From Armatimonadota bacterium (GTDB taxonomy: Bacteria > Armatimonadota > Fimbriimonadia > Fimbriimonadales > Fimbriimonadaceae): a DNA stretch of 64,000 nt. Location: assembly GCA_022563855.1 (NCBI GenBank), contig JADFMN010000010.1, forward strand, positions 1 through 64,000. The letters run 5' to 3'. Position numbers and translations under genes: made by a program. Below the pieces are notes generated by a model that was not told the origin of the DNA, did not search any database, and saw only the letters and a program-made list of their open reading frames with translations. This document shows, one piece after another, positions 27,003 to 36,795 of the stretch; positions within the stretch are counted from its first letter, which is position 1, and each line of letters opens with the position of its first letter.

Positions 27003-27064
27003 GCGCGGTCCTTCGATCCTTCGACAAGCTCAGGACAAGCTAGGCTCAGGATGACGGCCCGCGC
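27003..27064. repeat. variable-arm hairpin repeat with rearranged core, copy H
   Basis: Arms GCGCGG (27003-27008) and CCGCGC (27059-27064) enclose CCTTCGATCCTTCGACAAGC followed by two CTCAGGA-type segments, as if two variants of the core had recombined. Confidence 0.65.
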
Positions 27065-27085
27065 ACTCCCAAAAAAAGTCTCGAC

Positions 27086-27607
27086 CTAACCCCCAGGCAA
27101 ATACTTGGCAGGCAGCTGAATGTCAGGCGTCTCGCTCTGCCAGACGATGCTCATGATCCACCACCGCTCGCCGTCGTTCATGAGCTGGATGCTGTTGATG
27201 CCGCGCGCGAACGGCTCCTCGTCTTCTTTCTTCCAACGGCTCTCGTAAGTGCTGAAGACGTGCGCGACGTTGCCGTATTCTTCGGTGACGTTCTTAACCT
27301 CCATCTCGAAGAATCCGCGATTTTCCAAGAACGGAAAGTTCCGCTCGATGTAATCCTCTATCGTGAAGACGTTGTACCGGACCTTGCCGTCCTGGGCGCC
27401 GGCGACAGAGACCATCTTCGCGCTCTCGTGGAAGAGCGCGCGGAACTGCTCCGGATCGCGCTTCTTCCCTGCCGGGCCGGAAATGACGTTGTAAAGCCCG
27501 AGAACGACGGCGTTCGGCGTCGAATGATCTTGAGCGATGGTTGCGGACTCGGGCTCGGGCGCTGCCAGCGCAGAGAGCAAGACTGAGGCGATAGTGATTG
27601 AAACCAT
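27086..27607 (-). CDS. secreted NTF2/SnoaL-like protein
   Basis: 173 residues. Minimal signal-like N-terminus MVSITIASVLLSALAAPEPE, with no basic residue before the hydrophobic core. The rest has the NTF2-like cone-fold pattern: helices around AVVLGLYNVISGP and FRALFHESAKM, then strands ending NVAHVFSTYESRWKKEDEE, NSIQLMNDGERWWIMSIVWQ. Function unknown; such exported proteins may bind small molecules or be enzymes. GGAG lies 5 nt before ATG 27607. Confidence 0.7.
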   Translation of the reverse strand: MVSITIASVLLSALAAPEPESATIAQDHSTPNAVVLGLYNVISGPAGKKRDPEQFRALFHESAKMVSVAGAQDGKVRYNVFTIEDYIERNFPFLENRGFFEMEVKNVTEEYGNVAHVFSTYESRWKKEDEEPFARGINSIQLMNDGERWWIMSIVWQSETPDIQLPAKYLPGG

Positions 27608-27739
27608 GCTGTCTCCAGTTTGTCACTAACGAGCTATGTGGGTTCGTGAGTTCGGAAATCGTCCCTCATCCTGCCTCCCTCATCTCCCCCGAACGTCCCA
27701 CTCGGAAACGAACTGCGACACCCGAGCGTTAGCCCCAAC

Positions 27740-29191
27740 ATGGAGCGAAAAGACCGTGCGCTCTTCGCGGGGGGTGCGGCGCTGGTCATGGGTGTGACCG
27801 GGGCGGCGCTGTTCAAAGACGCGGGGGCGGGGCTCAATGTCTTCTTGTGGTTGTTGTCTGTTGGGTTTGTGATGGCGTTCGCGTGGAACAAGGGGGTCGT
27901 TGGCGTTCGACGCCATGCCCTGGCTCTTCTGGCGGTGGCGCTCGCCTTCTCGTTCTTCCTCGTATGGCGCGATTCGGCTCACCTCAGAATTGCGAACTGG
28001 CTGGTAGTGGGATCGCTGGTCTCCGTCGCGGCTCTGCGAGCCGTGCGCGGGAGCGCGTGGTCGGCCTCTGCCTGGGAGTTCACCGGTGGCATCGTTAGCC
28101 GAGTCGGCCGGACCATCGCCTACCCGGTCATCCTGATGAGCGAGATGCCGTGGGCGAAGTTCCGGGAGGGGCCCAGGGCCAAGCGCAGGGCGGCGGTCCT
28201 GCGGGGCACAGTCCTCGCGGTGCCTCCGCTTCTCTTGTTCGGGGCGCTCTTCTCACGCGCCGATGCGATGTTCGAGAAGACCGTCGTGAACGCATTTCAG
28301 ATCGACGCAAACAGCGTGGTCACGACGGTGTTCCTCTTCATCGTATTCGCGTTCGTCGGCGCCGCTCTTGTCTATCCGCATATCGTTGGCGACAAGATCG
28401 ACGCGGAGGCCGTCGAGAGGCCTCCGAAGGTGGGGATGAAGATCGGCATGACGGAGGTCTGTGTCGTGCTCGGAAGTCTTTTCGTCATGTTCGCGCTGTT
28501 CGTCGGCATCCAGTTCCGCTACCTCTTCGGCGGGACCGACCAGATTCTGTTGGCGACCGGCCTGGGGTACGCCGACTACGCCCGCAAGGGGTTCTTCGAA
28601 CTGGTCTGGGTGGCGGGGCTGATGCTTCCGCTCCTGGTCGGCGCGAACTCCGTTGCAAACGTCGAGACCGAGAGGCAAAGGAAAGCGCTGCGACTCCTTC
28701 TGACCGGGCTCGCGTCGCTTCTGTTCATCGTGATAGCGTCCGCCGTCTACCGCATGGGGATGTACGTCAGCGCGTACGGCCTGAGCGAGCTGCGCGTATC
28801 GACGAGCGCGTTCATGCTTTGGCTTGCACTTGTGTTCGCGTGGTTTGTCGCGATGCTCTATACGGGCAAAGTGAAACTGTTCGCACCGGGCGCGCTCGTA
28901 TCGGCGGTGGTGGTGGTAACGGGGCTCAACTTCGTCAACCCCGATGCGATGATCGCGCGGTACAACATGACTCAGCTCAACGAAAACGTGAGACTCGACG
29001 TAGCGCATCTCGCCAGCCTTAGTGCTGACGCGGTGCCGACGATCGTCTCTAATTGGGAGCACGTCAGTTCCGGTCAGCGACAACAGCTGGCCCAGCTACT
29101 GCGCTCGCAATGGCAAGAGCGAGAGGCCGACTGGCGCAGCAAGTCGATCTCGCGAGAGCTCGCAACGACGGCGGTTGCGCGGTTGCAGTGA
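27740..29191 (+). CDS. DUF4173/DUF4153 family membrane protein
   Basis: 483 residues with about 12 hydrophobic segments in the inner membrane. It fits the DUF4153/DUF4173 family by the central GLGYADYARKGFFELVWVAG motif and VYRMGMYVSAYGLSELRVST, followed by NPDAMIARYNM and a soluble tail of ~60 residues (LSADAVPTIVSNWE). No known function; members often neighbour sensor kinases, but no such gene is present here. No clear Shine-Dalgarno before ATG 27740. Confidence 0.8.
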   Translation: MERKDRALFAGGAALVMGVTGAALFKDAGAGLNVFLWLLSVGFVMAFAWNKGVVGVRRHALALLAVALAFSFFLVWRDSAHLRIANWLVVGSLVSVAALRAVRGSAWSASAWEFTGGIVSRVGRTIAYPVILMSEMPWAKFREGPRAKRRAAVLRGTVLAVPPLLLFGALFSRADAMFEKTVVNAFQIDANSVVTTVFLFIVFAFVGAALVYPHIVGDKIDAEAVERPPKVGMKIGMTEVCVVLGSLFVMFALFVGIQFRYLFGGTDQILLATGLGYADYARKGFFELVWVAGLMLPLLVGANSVANVETERQRKALRLLLTGLASLLFIVIASAVYRMGMYVSAYGLSELRVSTSAFMLWLALVFAWFVAMLYTGKVKLFAPGALVSAVVVVTGLNFVNPDAMIARYNMTQLNENVRLDVAHLASLSADAVPTIVSNWEHVSSGQRQQLAQLLRSQWQEREADWRSKSISRELATTAVARLQ

Positions 29192-29261
29192 CGCAGACTG
29201 GCCCGCGAGCCGACTAAGTCCGAAGCGCGCAGTGAAGCAAATTCCCGACGTTGAGTTACGT

Positions 29262-29345
29262 TGAGGGCGGCGCTCCTGCGACACCGGTCAGCGGCAGTTG
29301 AAACCGCTCGGCAAGACGCGGCTCGTGAGGACGCTTGCCCTCCCA
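29262..29345. repeat. intergenic repeat modules
   Basis: An inverted GGCGCTCCTGCGACACC module (29266-29285) and GGCTCGTGAGGACGCTTGCC (29320-29339), both shared with other gaps of this window. Confidence 0.7.
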
Positions 29346-29434
29346 CGCGGCGGTCGAGCACTGGCCCCGGCAGGTAGCAAAAACTCGTGGTGTCGCTATT
29401 ACAGGTAAAACGATCCCACATCTGAGAGGATCGA

Positions 29435-32400
29435 ATGCGAAAACGTTCTGCTAACTTACTGAGATTCGTCCTGGTGCTGACGCTCGCCGCCTCAGCGGTA
29501 CCGGCCCTGGCACAGACGGTCAACGCCGAGTTGTTCGCCGGAATGGAGTGGCGAGAGATCGGCCCGTTCCGAGGCGGACGCTCCGTGGCGGTCCACGGCA
29601 TCCCCGGACATCCGGACGAGTACTACATGGGCTCGTGCGGCGGTGGGCTGTGGAAGACGACGAACGCGGGCGTGGACTGGGAGAACGTGTCCGACGGGTT
29701 CTTCAAGACCGGCTCCGTCGGCGCGATCGGCGTCAGCCCGTCGAGTCCCGACGTGGTCTACGTCGGCATGGGCGAGACGCAGCTGCGCGGCAACGTCAGC
29801 CACGGCGACGGCGTTTACAAAACGACGGACGGTGGCGAGACGTGGACGTACGTCGGGCTGAAAGAAACGCGGGCGATCGCGCGGGTGCGCGTTCACCCGA
29901 CCGATCCGGACACCGTCTGGGTCGCGGCGCTCGGCCACATCTACGGACCGAATCCCGAGCGCGGAATCTTCAAGACGACCGATGGCGGAAAGACTTGGAG
30001 ACTGGTTCTTTTTGTCAGCGAGCGAGCGGGCGCGGTCGACCTGAGCGTCGATAGGAACAACCCGGACGTGATGTTCGCAGGCACTTGGGAAGTCTGGCGA
30101 ACGGGCTACAGCCTCAACTCTGGCGGCCCCGGCTCGAAGCTGTTCAAGTCGACCGACGGTGGAGAGTCTTGGACGGACATCAGCAACAACCCCGGTCTGC
30201 CGAAGGAGATGTTCGGCAAGATCGGCGTCTCGATTTCGGGTGCAGATTCCAGCCGAATTTACGCGATCATCGAAGCACTCGACGGCGGGGTTTTCCGCAG
30301 CGACGACGCAGGCGCGACATGGGAGAAGGTCAACGAGAATCGCAGATACCGGCAGCGCGCTTTTTACTACACTCGGATCTACGCAGACCCGGCTGACAAA
30401 GACAAGGTCTACGTGCTCAACACCGGTTTCTACCGTTCGACCGATGGCGGCGAAAGCTTCAGTGGAATCGGCGTTCCCCACGGCGACAACCACGACCTCT
30501 GGATCAGCGCTGACGACACGGACATCATGATCAACGCCAACGACGGCGGTGGGAATGTCAGCAAGAACGGCGGCGGCAACTGGACGTCCCAGGACTTTGC
30601 GACGGCACAGATGTACCACGTCACGACGGACAACGCGTTTCCGTACCGCATCTACGGCGCCCAGCAGGACAACAGCACCGTGCGGATTGCAAGCCGAGCG
30701 CCGGGTGGGATCTCCCGCGACGACTGGGAGTCCACGGCTGGCGGAGAGAGCGGCTACATCGCCGTGAAGCCCGACGACCCGGACATCGTCTTCGGCGGAA
30801 GCTACGGTGGATTGCTGACGATGCGCAATCACCGCACCGGCGTGAGGCGCAACGTCAACGCGTGGCCCGACAACCCGATGGGGCACGGCGCGATCGACCT
30901 CGTGCAGCGGATTCAATGGACGTTCCCGATCCTGTTCTCTCCGCACGACTCGAACGTGCTGTACACATGCTCCCAGTTCGTTCTGCGAAGCACAGACATG
31001 GGCGGGTCGTGGCGAAAGATATCGCCCGACCTGACCAAGAACGACCCGATCACGCTTCAAGCAAGCGGTGGACCGATCACGAAGGACAACACGGGAGTTG
31101 AGATCTACGCGACCGTGTTCACGTTTGCCGAGTCGCCAATACGACCCGGGCTGTTCTGGGCAGGCTCCGACGACGGGCTCGTACACGTGAGCCAGAACGC
31201 CGGCAGCACATGGATGCGCGTCACCCCCGGTGGAATGCCGGAGTGGGGTCTTTGCAGCATGATCGAGCCGTCGCACTATGATCCGGCTACGGCTTATCTA
31301 GCCCTGGACAACCACGAGAGCGACGACTACGCACCGTACATCTACATCACAAACGACTACGGCAGGACGTGGCAGAACTCGGTCGCAGGCATCGGTGACG
31401 AAGCGTTCGTGCGCGTCGTGCGCGAAGACCCGGTTCGACCAGGGTTGCTCTACGCCGGCACAGAGACCGGCGTGTACGTCAGCTTCGATTTCGGCAACGT
31501 ATGGCAGCCGCTGCAGATGAACCTGCCGATAGTGCCGATACACGACCTCACCGTGAAGAACGGCGACCTCATTGCAGCGACGCACGGTCGATCGTTCTGG
31601 GTTCTGGACGATCTGACGCCGCTACGTCAGTCGCGTCGTCTCCGGTCAGCCGACAAGCCCGTCCTGTTCACTCCACAAGACAGTTACGCCGTGCGGCTAG
31701 GTGGAGGATTCCGAGGCGGCGGAGGCGGACGAGGCCGCCGGGGTGGGGGTTCAGGAGAGCGCGAACCGACCGGCGCAAATCCGTTGACGGGAGTTGTGGT
31801 CAACTACTACTTGCCGAACGACGTCGAAGAACTGAAGTTCGAGTATCTGGACGGCTCTGGCGATGTGGTAGCGACCAGTTCGTCCGCGACCAAGACAGCT
31901 GGCCTGCACCGCACTTCGCAGTGGCTTCAGTACAGCTCCTTCACGAACCCCCGTGGCATGTTGATGTGGGCTGCTGGTCCGAGACCGATAACTGCCCCAC
32001 CGGGCGTGTACCGAGTCCGGATGATCGCAGACGGCTTCGAGGCAGAGTCGGAGTTCATTTGGAAAGGCGACCCAAGATCTGGAGCAACGGACGCCGACCT
32101 CGTCGAGCAGTTCGAGTTCGCCCGGCTGATCGCCAAGCGCACGAACGAAGCGAACGACATCGTCGTAAAGGTCCGCAGCATTCGCGAGCAGGTCGAGTCG
32201 ATCGTGGAGGAGCACTCAGACTTGCAGGGTGATGCCGACAGCATGATGGCCAAATTCGGAGAAGTCGAGCGCGCGATCTATCAGACCAAGGCTCAGGCCG
32301 GGCAGGATCTGCTGAACTACCCGATCAGGCTGAACAACCGGATCGCAGCGCTCTTGGGCGTCGTACTCAGCGGTCCTTTCGCACCTACGAAGCAGAGCTA

Positions 32401-32545
32401 TGAGGTGTTCGACATGCTCTCGTCGCTGCTCGATACGGAGCTGGAAAAAATGCAAACGCTCGTCGAGAACGACCTGAAGGCGTTCAACACGAAGGTGACG
32501 GCGAAAGGCGCAGAGCCGGTGGTGCCTAAGGGCATGAACGACTAG
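29435..32545 (+). CDS. secreted BNR/sortilin (Vps10)-like propeller exoprotein
   Basis: 1036 residues with a standard signal peptide ending PALAQ (residue ~27). Residues ~35-720 are BNR/Vps10-type propeller blades, with repeated GGxxWxxTTDGGxTW and SxDGGESW motifs (TTDGGETWTYVG, TTDGGKTWRLV, STDGGESWTDI, TDMGGSWRKIS). A Gly/Arg-rich linker GGGFRGGGGGRGRRGGGSG (~752-772) separates a C-terminal beta domain and a helical tail. Such proteins are often annotated glycosyl hydrolase, but no catalytic residues are evident, so binding is as likely. GAGAGGA lies 4 nt before ATG 29435. Stand-alone gene. Confidence 0.85.
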   Translation: MRKRSANLLRFVLVLTLAASAVPALAQTVNAELFAGMEWREIGPFRGGRSVAVHGIPGHPDEYYMGSCGGGLWKTTNAGVDWENVSDGFFKTGSVGAIGVSPSSPDVVYVGMGETQLRGNVSHGDGVYKTTDGGETWTYVGLKETRAIARVRVHPTDPDTVWVAALGHIYGPNPERGIFKTTDGGKTWRLVLFVSERAGAVDLSVDRNNPDVMFAGTWEVWRTGYSLNSGGPGSKLFKSTDGGESWTDISNNPGLPKEMFGKIGVSISGADSSRIYAIIEALDGGVFRSDDAGATWEKVNENRRYRQRAFYYTRIYADPADKDKVYVLNTGFYRSTDGGESFSGIGVPHGDNHDLWISADDTDIMINANDGGGNVSKNGGGNWTSQDFATAQMYHVTTDNAFPYRIYGAQQDNSTVRIASRAPGGISRDDWESTAGGESGYIAVKPDDPDIVFGGSYGGLLTMRNHRTGVRRNVNAWPDNPMGHGAIDLVQRIQWTFPILFSPHDSNVLYTCSQFVLRSTDMGGSWRKISPDLTKNDPITLQASGGPITKDNTGVEIYATVFTFAESPIRPGLFWAGSDDGLVHVSQNAGSTWMRVTPGGMPEWGLCSMIEPSHYDPATAYLALDNHESDDYAPYIYITNDYGRTWQNSVAGIGDEAFVRVVREDPVRPGLLYAGTETGVYVSFDFGNVWQPLQMNLPIVPIHDLTVKNGDLIAATHGRSFWVLDDLTPLRQSRRLRSADKPVLFTPQDSYAVRLGGGFRGGGGGRGRRGGGSGEREPTGANPLTGVVVNYYLPNDVEELKFEYLDGSGDVVATSSSATKTAGLHRTSQWLQYSSFTNPRGMLMWAAGPRPITAPPGVYRVRMIADGFEAESEFIWKGDPRSGATDADLVEQFEFARLIAKRTNEANDIVVKVRSIREQVESIVEEHSDLQGDADSMMAKFGEVERAIYQTKAQAGQDLLNYPIRLNNRIAALLGVVLSGPFAPTKQSYEVFDMLSSLLDTELEKMQTLVENDLKAFNTKVTAKGAEPVVPKGMND

Positions 32546-32550
32546 CCGAT

Positions 32551-33183
32551 CTACTGCCTGCCGGACAGGGCGAGCTTGACGCCGAACGCGGCGATGGCCA
32601 GCCCGGAAACGGTATCGATGGTCCTCTTGACCCTCGGGTTCTCAAGCCACCGCTGGGCTGTGCCGACAAACGCCGACACGAGCGTCAGCCAAATGATCGA
32701 CGCCGCGATGTGGATGGACGCCAACAGCGCCGAACGAGCCAAAATGTCGTCGCTCGGGCCGACAAACTGCGGCAGAACGGCGACGTAGAACAACACGACT
32801 TTCGGATTGAGAACGTTCGACAAAAACCCTTCCGCGAGCGCCTTGCCACCAGCGGGCTTGCTGTCCTTCTCGCGGCTACTATTGGGTCTCCAACCTCGAT
32901 AGATCGACTGGAATCCGAGCCAAACGAGATACGCTGCGCCGACCAGCTTCAGCGTTGTGTAAGCGGTTGAGAACTGAAGCAGAATCGTCGCAACACCAAC
33001 TCCCGCGAGCAGGGCGTGCACAGCCGTGCCAAGTTTGACGCCAACCATCGTCAGAAGGCCGCGCCGCGTTCCGCCGGCGGCGGCGTTCTTGAAGACGATC
33101 ATCGTGTCAGCGCCCGGCGTAATCGCGAGCATCACCGCAAGCACCGAGAACGCCAGAATGTCCGGGTCGATTGCTGCGGTCAC
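32551..33183 (-). CDS. LysE/RhtB family amino-acid exporter
   Basis: 210 residues, six membrane segments. LysE-family signatures: LAVMLAITPGADTMIVFKNA near the N-terminus, GTRRGLLTMVGVKLGTAVHA, and FLSNVLNPKVVLFYVAVLPQF. Exports amino acids or homoserine-like metabolites; the substrate is not predictable. The GTG start overlaps the padR stop (GTGA), so it is translationally coupled and likely controlled by that regulator. Confidence 0.9.
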   Translation of the reverse strand: MTAAIDPDILAFSVLAVMLAITPGADTMIVFKNAAAGGTRRGLLTMVGVKLGTAVHALLAGVGVATILLQFSTAYTTLKLVGAAYLVWLGFQSIYRGWRPNSSREKDSKPAGGKALAEGFLSNVLNPKVVLFYVAVLPQFVGPSDDILARSALLASIHIAASIIWLTLVSAFVGTAQRWLENPRVKRTIDTVSGLAIAAFGVKLALSGRQ

Positions 33184-33713
33184 TTGGTCTGCCGCTCCAG
33201 CTCGTCAAGCCACTTCAACCGCGCCTGGTCGATCAGTATCACGCTCCGAATCGCGATGACGCCGTGCTTGTTCTTCGCCTTGCGCAATCTCTTGGCGGCG
33301 TTGCTGTGGAGCACGATCTGCGCCCGCAGCTTCTCGCGCGCATCTACAATGAACTTTCTCCTCTCTGTCGGCTTGAGCTGATCGAAGAAGAACACGCGTG
33401 ATCGAAGCAGGTCGACGTTGAATGAGACCTCTTCGGCTGGTATCGGCGCAGATAGCCACTGCCGGAGGCTGATGAAGCCCTTCTCGGTCAACGAGTACCG
33501 CTTTTTCGTGCGACTTCCCATCCGGCTACGCTCGGCCTTGATCAGCTTTGCCGCCTCTAGCCGCCGAACCAGGGGATAGATCGCCCCGGCGCTACCGCTG
33601 AAGTAGGAAGAGCGCGACTGCCGGAACTCCTTCATCACGGCGTAGGCTGTGCAGGGGCCGGAGCGAGCGATCACTCCGAGGGCGATATAAGCGAGGTGGC
33701 TCAGCTTGCGCAC
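33180..33713 (-). CDS. PadR family transcriptional regulator
   Basis: 177 residues. N-terminal winged helix of the PadR type: LAYIALGVIARSGPCTAYAV, the recognition segment SAGAIYPLVRRLEAAKLIKA, and SRTKKRYSLTEKGF as the wing. The C-terminal helical half (VDLLRSRVFFFDQL) is the dimerisation arm. First gene of a two-gene operon with the exporter, so it probably represses itself and lysE until a ligand binds (family knowledge, not shown here). GTG start. Confidence 0.9.
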   Translation of the reverse strand: MRKLSHLAYIALGVIARSGPCTAYAVMKEFRQSRSSYFSGSAGAIYPLVRRLEAAKLIKAERSRMGSRTKKRYSLTEKGFISLRQWLSAPIPAEEVSFNVDLLRSRVFFFDQLKPTERRKFIVDAREKLRAQIVLHSNAAKRLRKAKNKHGVIAIRSVILIDQARLKWLDELERQTK

Positions 33714-33848
33714 CGCCGGTGTTTACCTGATCCTCAGCCCGTTGCCCTGCCTGTGAAGCCGAGGAGGCGATTTTTCTGGCACAGACGCACCAAAACCGAC
33801 ATATACTAGCATCGTGACATGGCCAACCATTGGCCTTGGAGCAGGATC

Positions 33849-34445
33849 ATGGACTCTTTGACTTATCGCCACTTCTTGCAGGCGGCTTTTCAGGAGCAGC
33901 GAACGTACGCCGAGACTCTCTTGCGTCGGCCGTCCGAAGAGCAACTCCGATGGAGGCCAAACGACGAATCTTGGTGCATGGCTCAAATCGTCGAACACAT
34001 GCGAATCCTCAACGACAATTACCTGAAGGCAGCGGCTGAAGTCATCCGTGGTCGTAGGCCTCGCGAGCCGGAGGATCAGGAGTACAGCCCGAACCGCGTT
34101 GGACAGAGGTTCATTGAAGCTGTGGGCCCCGACGGAAACTTCAGCATGCCCGTCCCCAAGAAGTTTGAGCCGCACATGAAGTCGCTGCCAAGAAACGTCA
34201 CCACTCTGTTCTTGGACCAGCTAGCGGGAGTCGATGTGATCATCACTGAATCTATCGGCGCGGATCTGATGAAGACGAAGGTGAGGTCACCTGTCTCGCG
34301 GCTCTTGAGGTTCCAGCTCGGCGACGTTTTCAAGATTATTCTGGTGCACAACGATCGTCATCTGCGACAGATCGATCGCCTGCAGCGGATCAGCGGATAT
34401 CCGTTGAACGTCGTGGCGACGGCTCCGCGCGCGTCGGTCACGTGA
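33849..34445 (+). CDS. DinB-like (YfiT/DUF664-type) four-helix metalloprotein
   Basis: 198 residues. DinB-superfamily bundle: LRRPSEEQLRWRPNDESWCM, then AQIVEHMRILNDNYLK with the first metal His, and a C-terminal HNDRHLRQIDRL with the His-x3-His pair. Members bind Ni/Zn and some are thiol transferases or hydrolases. ATG 33849 follows GGAG by 7 nt and fits family starts; an upstream ATG (33819) would add ten residues. Confidence 0.85.
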   Translation: MDSLTYRHFLQAAFQEQRTYAETLLRRPSEEQLRWRPNDESWCMAQIVEHMRILNDNYLKAAAEVIRGRRPREPEDQEYSPNRVGQRFIEAVGPDGNFSMPVPKKFEPHMKSLPRNVTTLFLDQLAGVDVIITESIGADLMKTKVRSPVSRLLRFQLGDVFKIILVHNDRHLRQIDRLQRISGYPLNVVATAPRASVT

Positions 34446-34572
34446 TCGAGCCTCCTCTGGAACCAAACTGCGCCGGAATGCAGTACGGTTAACGGAGCGC
34501 AGCGATAGGTCGTAACGGGGAGCGCCGATACACGACCTGCCAGACTTATCCTGCCGTCTTAAGGTGAACATT

Positions 34573-35775
34573 ATGATATTTGAACTACTGATAGCGGTCG
34601 CGGTCGGCCAGCCAACGACCGACGATGTGCAATTGCAGATGCTGACGAAGGGCGCAACCGCGATAATCGGCAGTTATATGCCTCAACGCCTATATCTCTC
34701 CCCAGATCCGCCTCCCGGATTGTTGCGCTCCTCCGCCATAGGCATCGTGGAGTTCGGAGTATTGAACTTCGGGCCGAAAGGCAAGGAAAAAGATTACTTC
34801 ATCGGGCTTGCAGAGGACGGCACGATGTATGTGGATTCAAACGGCGATGGCGACCTTTGGGACGATCCGGAGCCGATCTGGACTGCTGTCGAACCTGGCG
34901 GGTCCACGTCGCACCGGGGGTCGTTCAATATCGACCTAGAGCTCGCTGGCAACATTGAGCACCTAACGATGAACGCCTACCGGTTCGACGCAACGGCTCC
35001 CAGTCGTGCTGCGTACGCGGATATCATCCTGTACTACTGCGACTACGCGATGGTCGGAGAGATCGAGCTCGGTGGCAAGAGCTACAACATGATGCTCGCT
35101 GATCGGATGGCCAAAGGCGACTTCACTGGCGAAGGCTCGCAGTTCTTGATCGACATAAACGGTGACGGCAAGTACGACAGCAGGTTTGAGCTTTACGATC
35201 CGAACAAGCCGTTCAACATCGGCGGCACGACCTACGATCTGGATCTCACCTATGCGAACGACTGTGTACTCGGCACTGAGGTCTCATCCGCCACAGTTGC
35301 TGAGCTCGTGGCACCGCCAAACCTGAACGTTGGTCAGATTGCCATTTCATTCGAAGCGACCGCGACCGACGGGAAAGAGATCAAGTTCCCGGAGACGTAT
35401 AAAGGCAAGCTCGTCATGCTCGACTTCTGGGCGACGTGGTGCGGACCGTGCATCGCCGAGCTTCCGAACGTGAAGAAGGCGTACGCGGAGCTGCACGATC
35501 AGGGCTTTGAAATCCTGAGCATCAGCTTGGATCAAGCCGACAAAGCACAAGTATTGGCAGACTTCACCAAGAAGAACGACATGCCTTGGCGACAGATCTA
35601 CGACGGCATGTACTGGAACGCGAGGATCGCGAAGCTGTACGGGATCCGGTCTATCCCTGCGGTCTTGCTGATCGACGGGGACACCGGCGAGATTCTGGCG
35701 GATGTTAGCACTCTGCGAGGACCAGGCATCACGAAGACGATCGCTGATGCGCTGGCAAAGAAGCGAGGCAAGTAA
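34573..35775 (+). CDS. secreted TlpA/ResA-like thioredoxin-fold protein
   Basis: 400 residues. Minimal signal-like start MIFELLIAVAVGQ. Residues ~20-250 are a beta-rich domain of unknown role with Asp-rich calcium-like loops (DSNGDGDLWDD, DINGDGKYDSRF). The C-terminal ~140 residues are a TlpA-type thioredoxin: VMLDFWATWCGPCIAELPNV with the CGPC redox pair at about 290 and 293, and the cis-Pro in IRSIPAVLLID. It probably reduces or exchanges disulfides outside the cytoplasm. AAGGTG stands 6 nt before ATG 34573. A strong hairpin follows the gene. Confidence 0.85.
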   Translation: MIFELLIAVAVGQPTTDDVQLQMLTKGATAIIGSYMPQRLYLSPDPPPGLLRSSAIGIVEFGVLNFGPKGKEKDYFIGLAEDGTMYVDSNGDGDLWDDPEPIWTAVEPGGSTSHRGSFNIDLELAGNIEHLTMNAYRFDATAPSRAAYADIILYYCDYAMVGEIELGGKSYNMMLADRMAKGDFTGEGSQFLIDINGDGKYDSRFELYDPNKPFNIGGTTYDLDLTYANDCVLGTEVSSATVAELVAPPNLNVGQIAISFEATATDGKEIKFPETYKGKLVMLDFWATWCGPCIAELPNVKKAYAELHDQGFEILSISLDQADKAQVLADFTKKNDMPWRQIYDGMYWNARIAKLYGIRSIPAVLLIDGDTGEILADVSTLRGPGITKTIADALAKKRGK

Positions 35776-35797
35776 GTCTGGCCATAGTTAGTTGGAA

Positions 35798-35833
35798 GTG
35801 CCCGAGTTTGCCTATTTAGCCGGACTCGGGCAC
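35798..35833 (+). terminator. hairpin terminator after the TlpA-like gene
   Basis: A 10-bp perfect stem, GTGCCCGAGT (35798-35807) with ACTCGGGCAC (35824-35833), 16-base loop, followed by CTTATTGTGT. It ends 40 bp before the nitrilase start. Confidence 0.65.
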
Positions 35834-35873
35834 CTTATTGTGTCAATACGAAGAATCGTGACAGAATCATTCT

Positions 35874-36791
35874 GTGAAGGTAGCCATCGCCCAGATATCG
35901 CCGGTCTTCCTCAATCGAGAAGCGACGACTGCCAAAGTCGTTGATTCGATCCGAGACGCGGCGGCGCAGGGCGCGAAGCTCGTGTGCTTCGGCGAGTCGT
36001 TCATCCCGGCATACCCGCTCTGGCTCAGCCGCACCGATGGCGCGCGATTCGAATCGGCCGACCAGAAGGAGCTGCACGCGCTGTATCTGCGCGAGGCCGT
36101 TGTGATCGTCGAGCACTTCGCTCCGATCCAGCAAGCTGCCAAAGAGAACGGCATCAGCGTCATCGTCGGAGTCGCCGAGCGAGCGGGTCACACGATCTAC
36201 TGTTCACGGGTGTTCGTCTCTTCTGATGGCGAAGTGTTGAGCGTTCACCGCAAGCTCGTGCCGACGCACGAAGAGCGGCTGGCGTGGGACCACGGCGACG
36301 GCAAGGGCCTGGTGACACACCCGGTTAGGGAGTTCACCGTCGGGGCGCTCAGCTGCTGGGAGAACTGGATGCCGCTAGCGCGCACCGCGCTCTACGCACA
36401 GGGTGAGGACTTGCACGTCATGCTCTGGCCCGGGTGCCTCCGACTCACCCACGACATCACGAAGTTCATCGCCAAAGAGTCGCGGTCGTTTGTTATCTCG
36501 GCGAGCGGGATCATCCGACCATCCGACATCCCGGACGGCGTGCCTTATCGCGACGAGATGATCGGCGACGAAGAGGTGTTCTACGACGGCGGCTCTGCGA
36601 TCGCGGGACCGGACGGAGAGTGGGTCGTCGAGCCGGTCGTCGGTCATGAAGAACTGATCTTCGCAGATTTAGACTACGACGACGTGCTGAGAGAGCGCCA
36701 GAGCTTCGATCCGACCGGGCACTACTCTAGGCCACAGGTTCTGAAACTCACGGTGGACAGGAAGCGGTACGCTAGCTTGGAGGATTCTTGA
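35874..36791 (+). CDS. nitrilase-superfamily carbon-nitrogen hydrolase
   Basis: 305 residues, cytoplasmic. The Glu-Lys-Cys triad is visible: LVCFGESFIPAYPLW (Glu ~45), HRKLVPTHEERLAW (Lys ~126), and GALSCWENWMPLAR (Cys ~160). The WENWMPL context and the long C-terminus are typical of true nitrilases/cyanide-hydratase-like enzymes rather than amidases. It would convert a nitrile to acid plus ammonia. GTG start, with CAGAAT six bases upstream. The cupin gene follows 4 bp later and may bind the product or a related metabolite. Confidence 0.88.
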   Translation: MKVAIAQISPVFLNREATTAKVVDSIRDAAAQGAKLVCFGESFIPAYPLWLSRTDGARFESADQKELHALYLREAVVIVEHFAPIQQAAKENGISVIVGVAERAGHTIYCSRVFVSSDGEVLSVHRKLVPTHEERLAWDHGDGKGLVTHPVREFTVGALSCWENWMPLARTALYAQGEDLHVMLWPGCLRLTHDITKFIAKESRSFVISASGIIRPSDIPDGVPYRDEMIGDEEVFYDGGSAIAGPDGEWVVEPVVGHEELIFADLDYDDVLRERQSFDPTGHYSRPQVLKLTVDRKRYASLEDS

Positions 36792-36795
36792 GGAC

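Noticed and set aside
29492-31276. Minus-strand ORF of 594 codons
   Set aside because: Antisense of the BNR/sortilin-like gene; long only because of high G+C third positions.
33723-34175. Minus-strand ORF of 150 codons
   Set aside because: Antisense of the DinB-like gene and no ribosome site.
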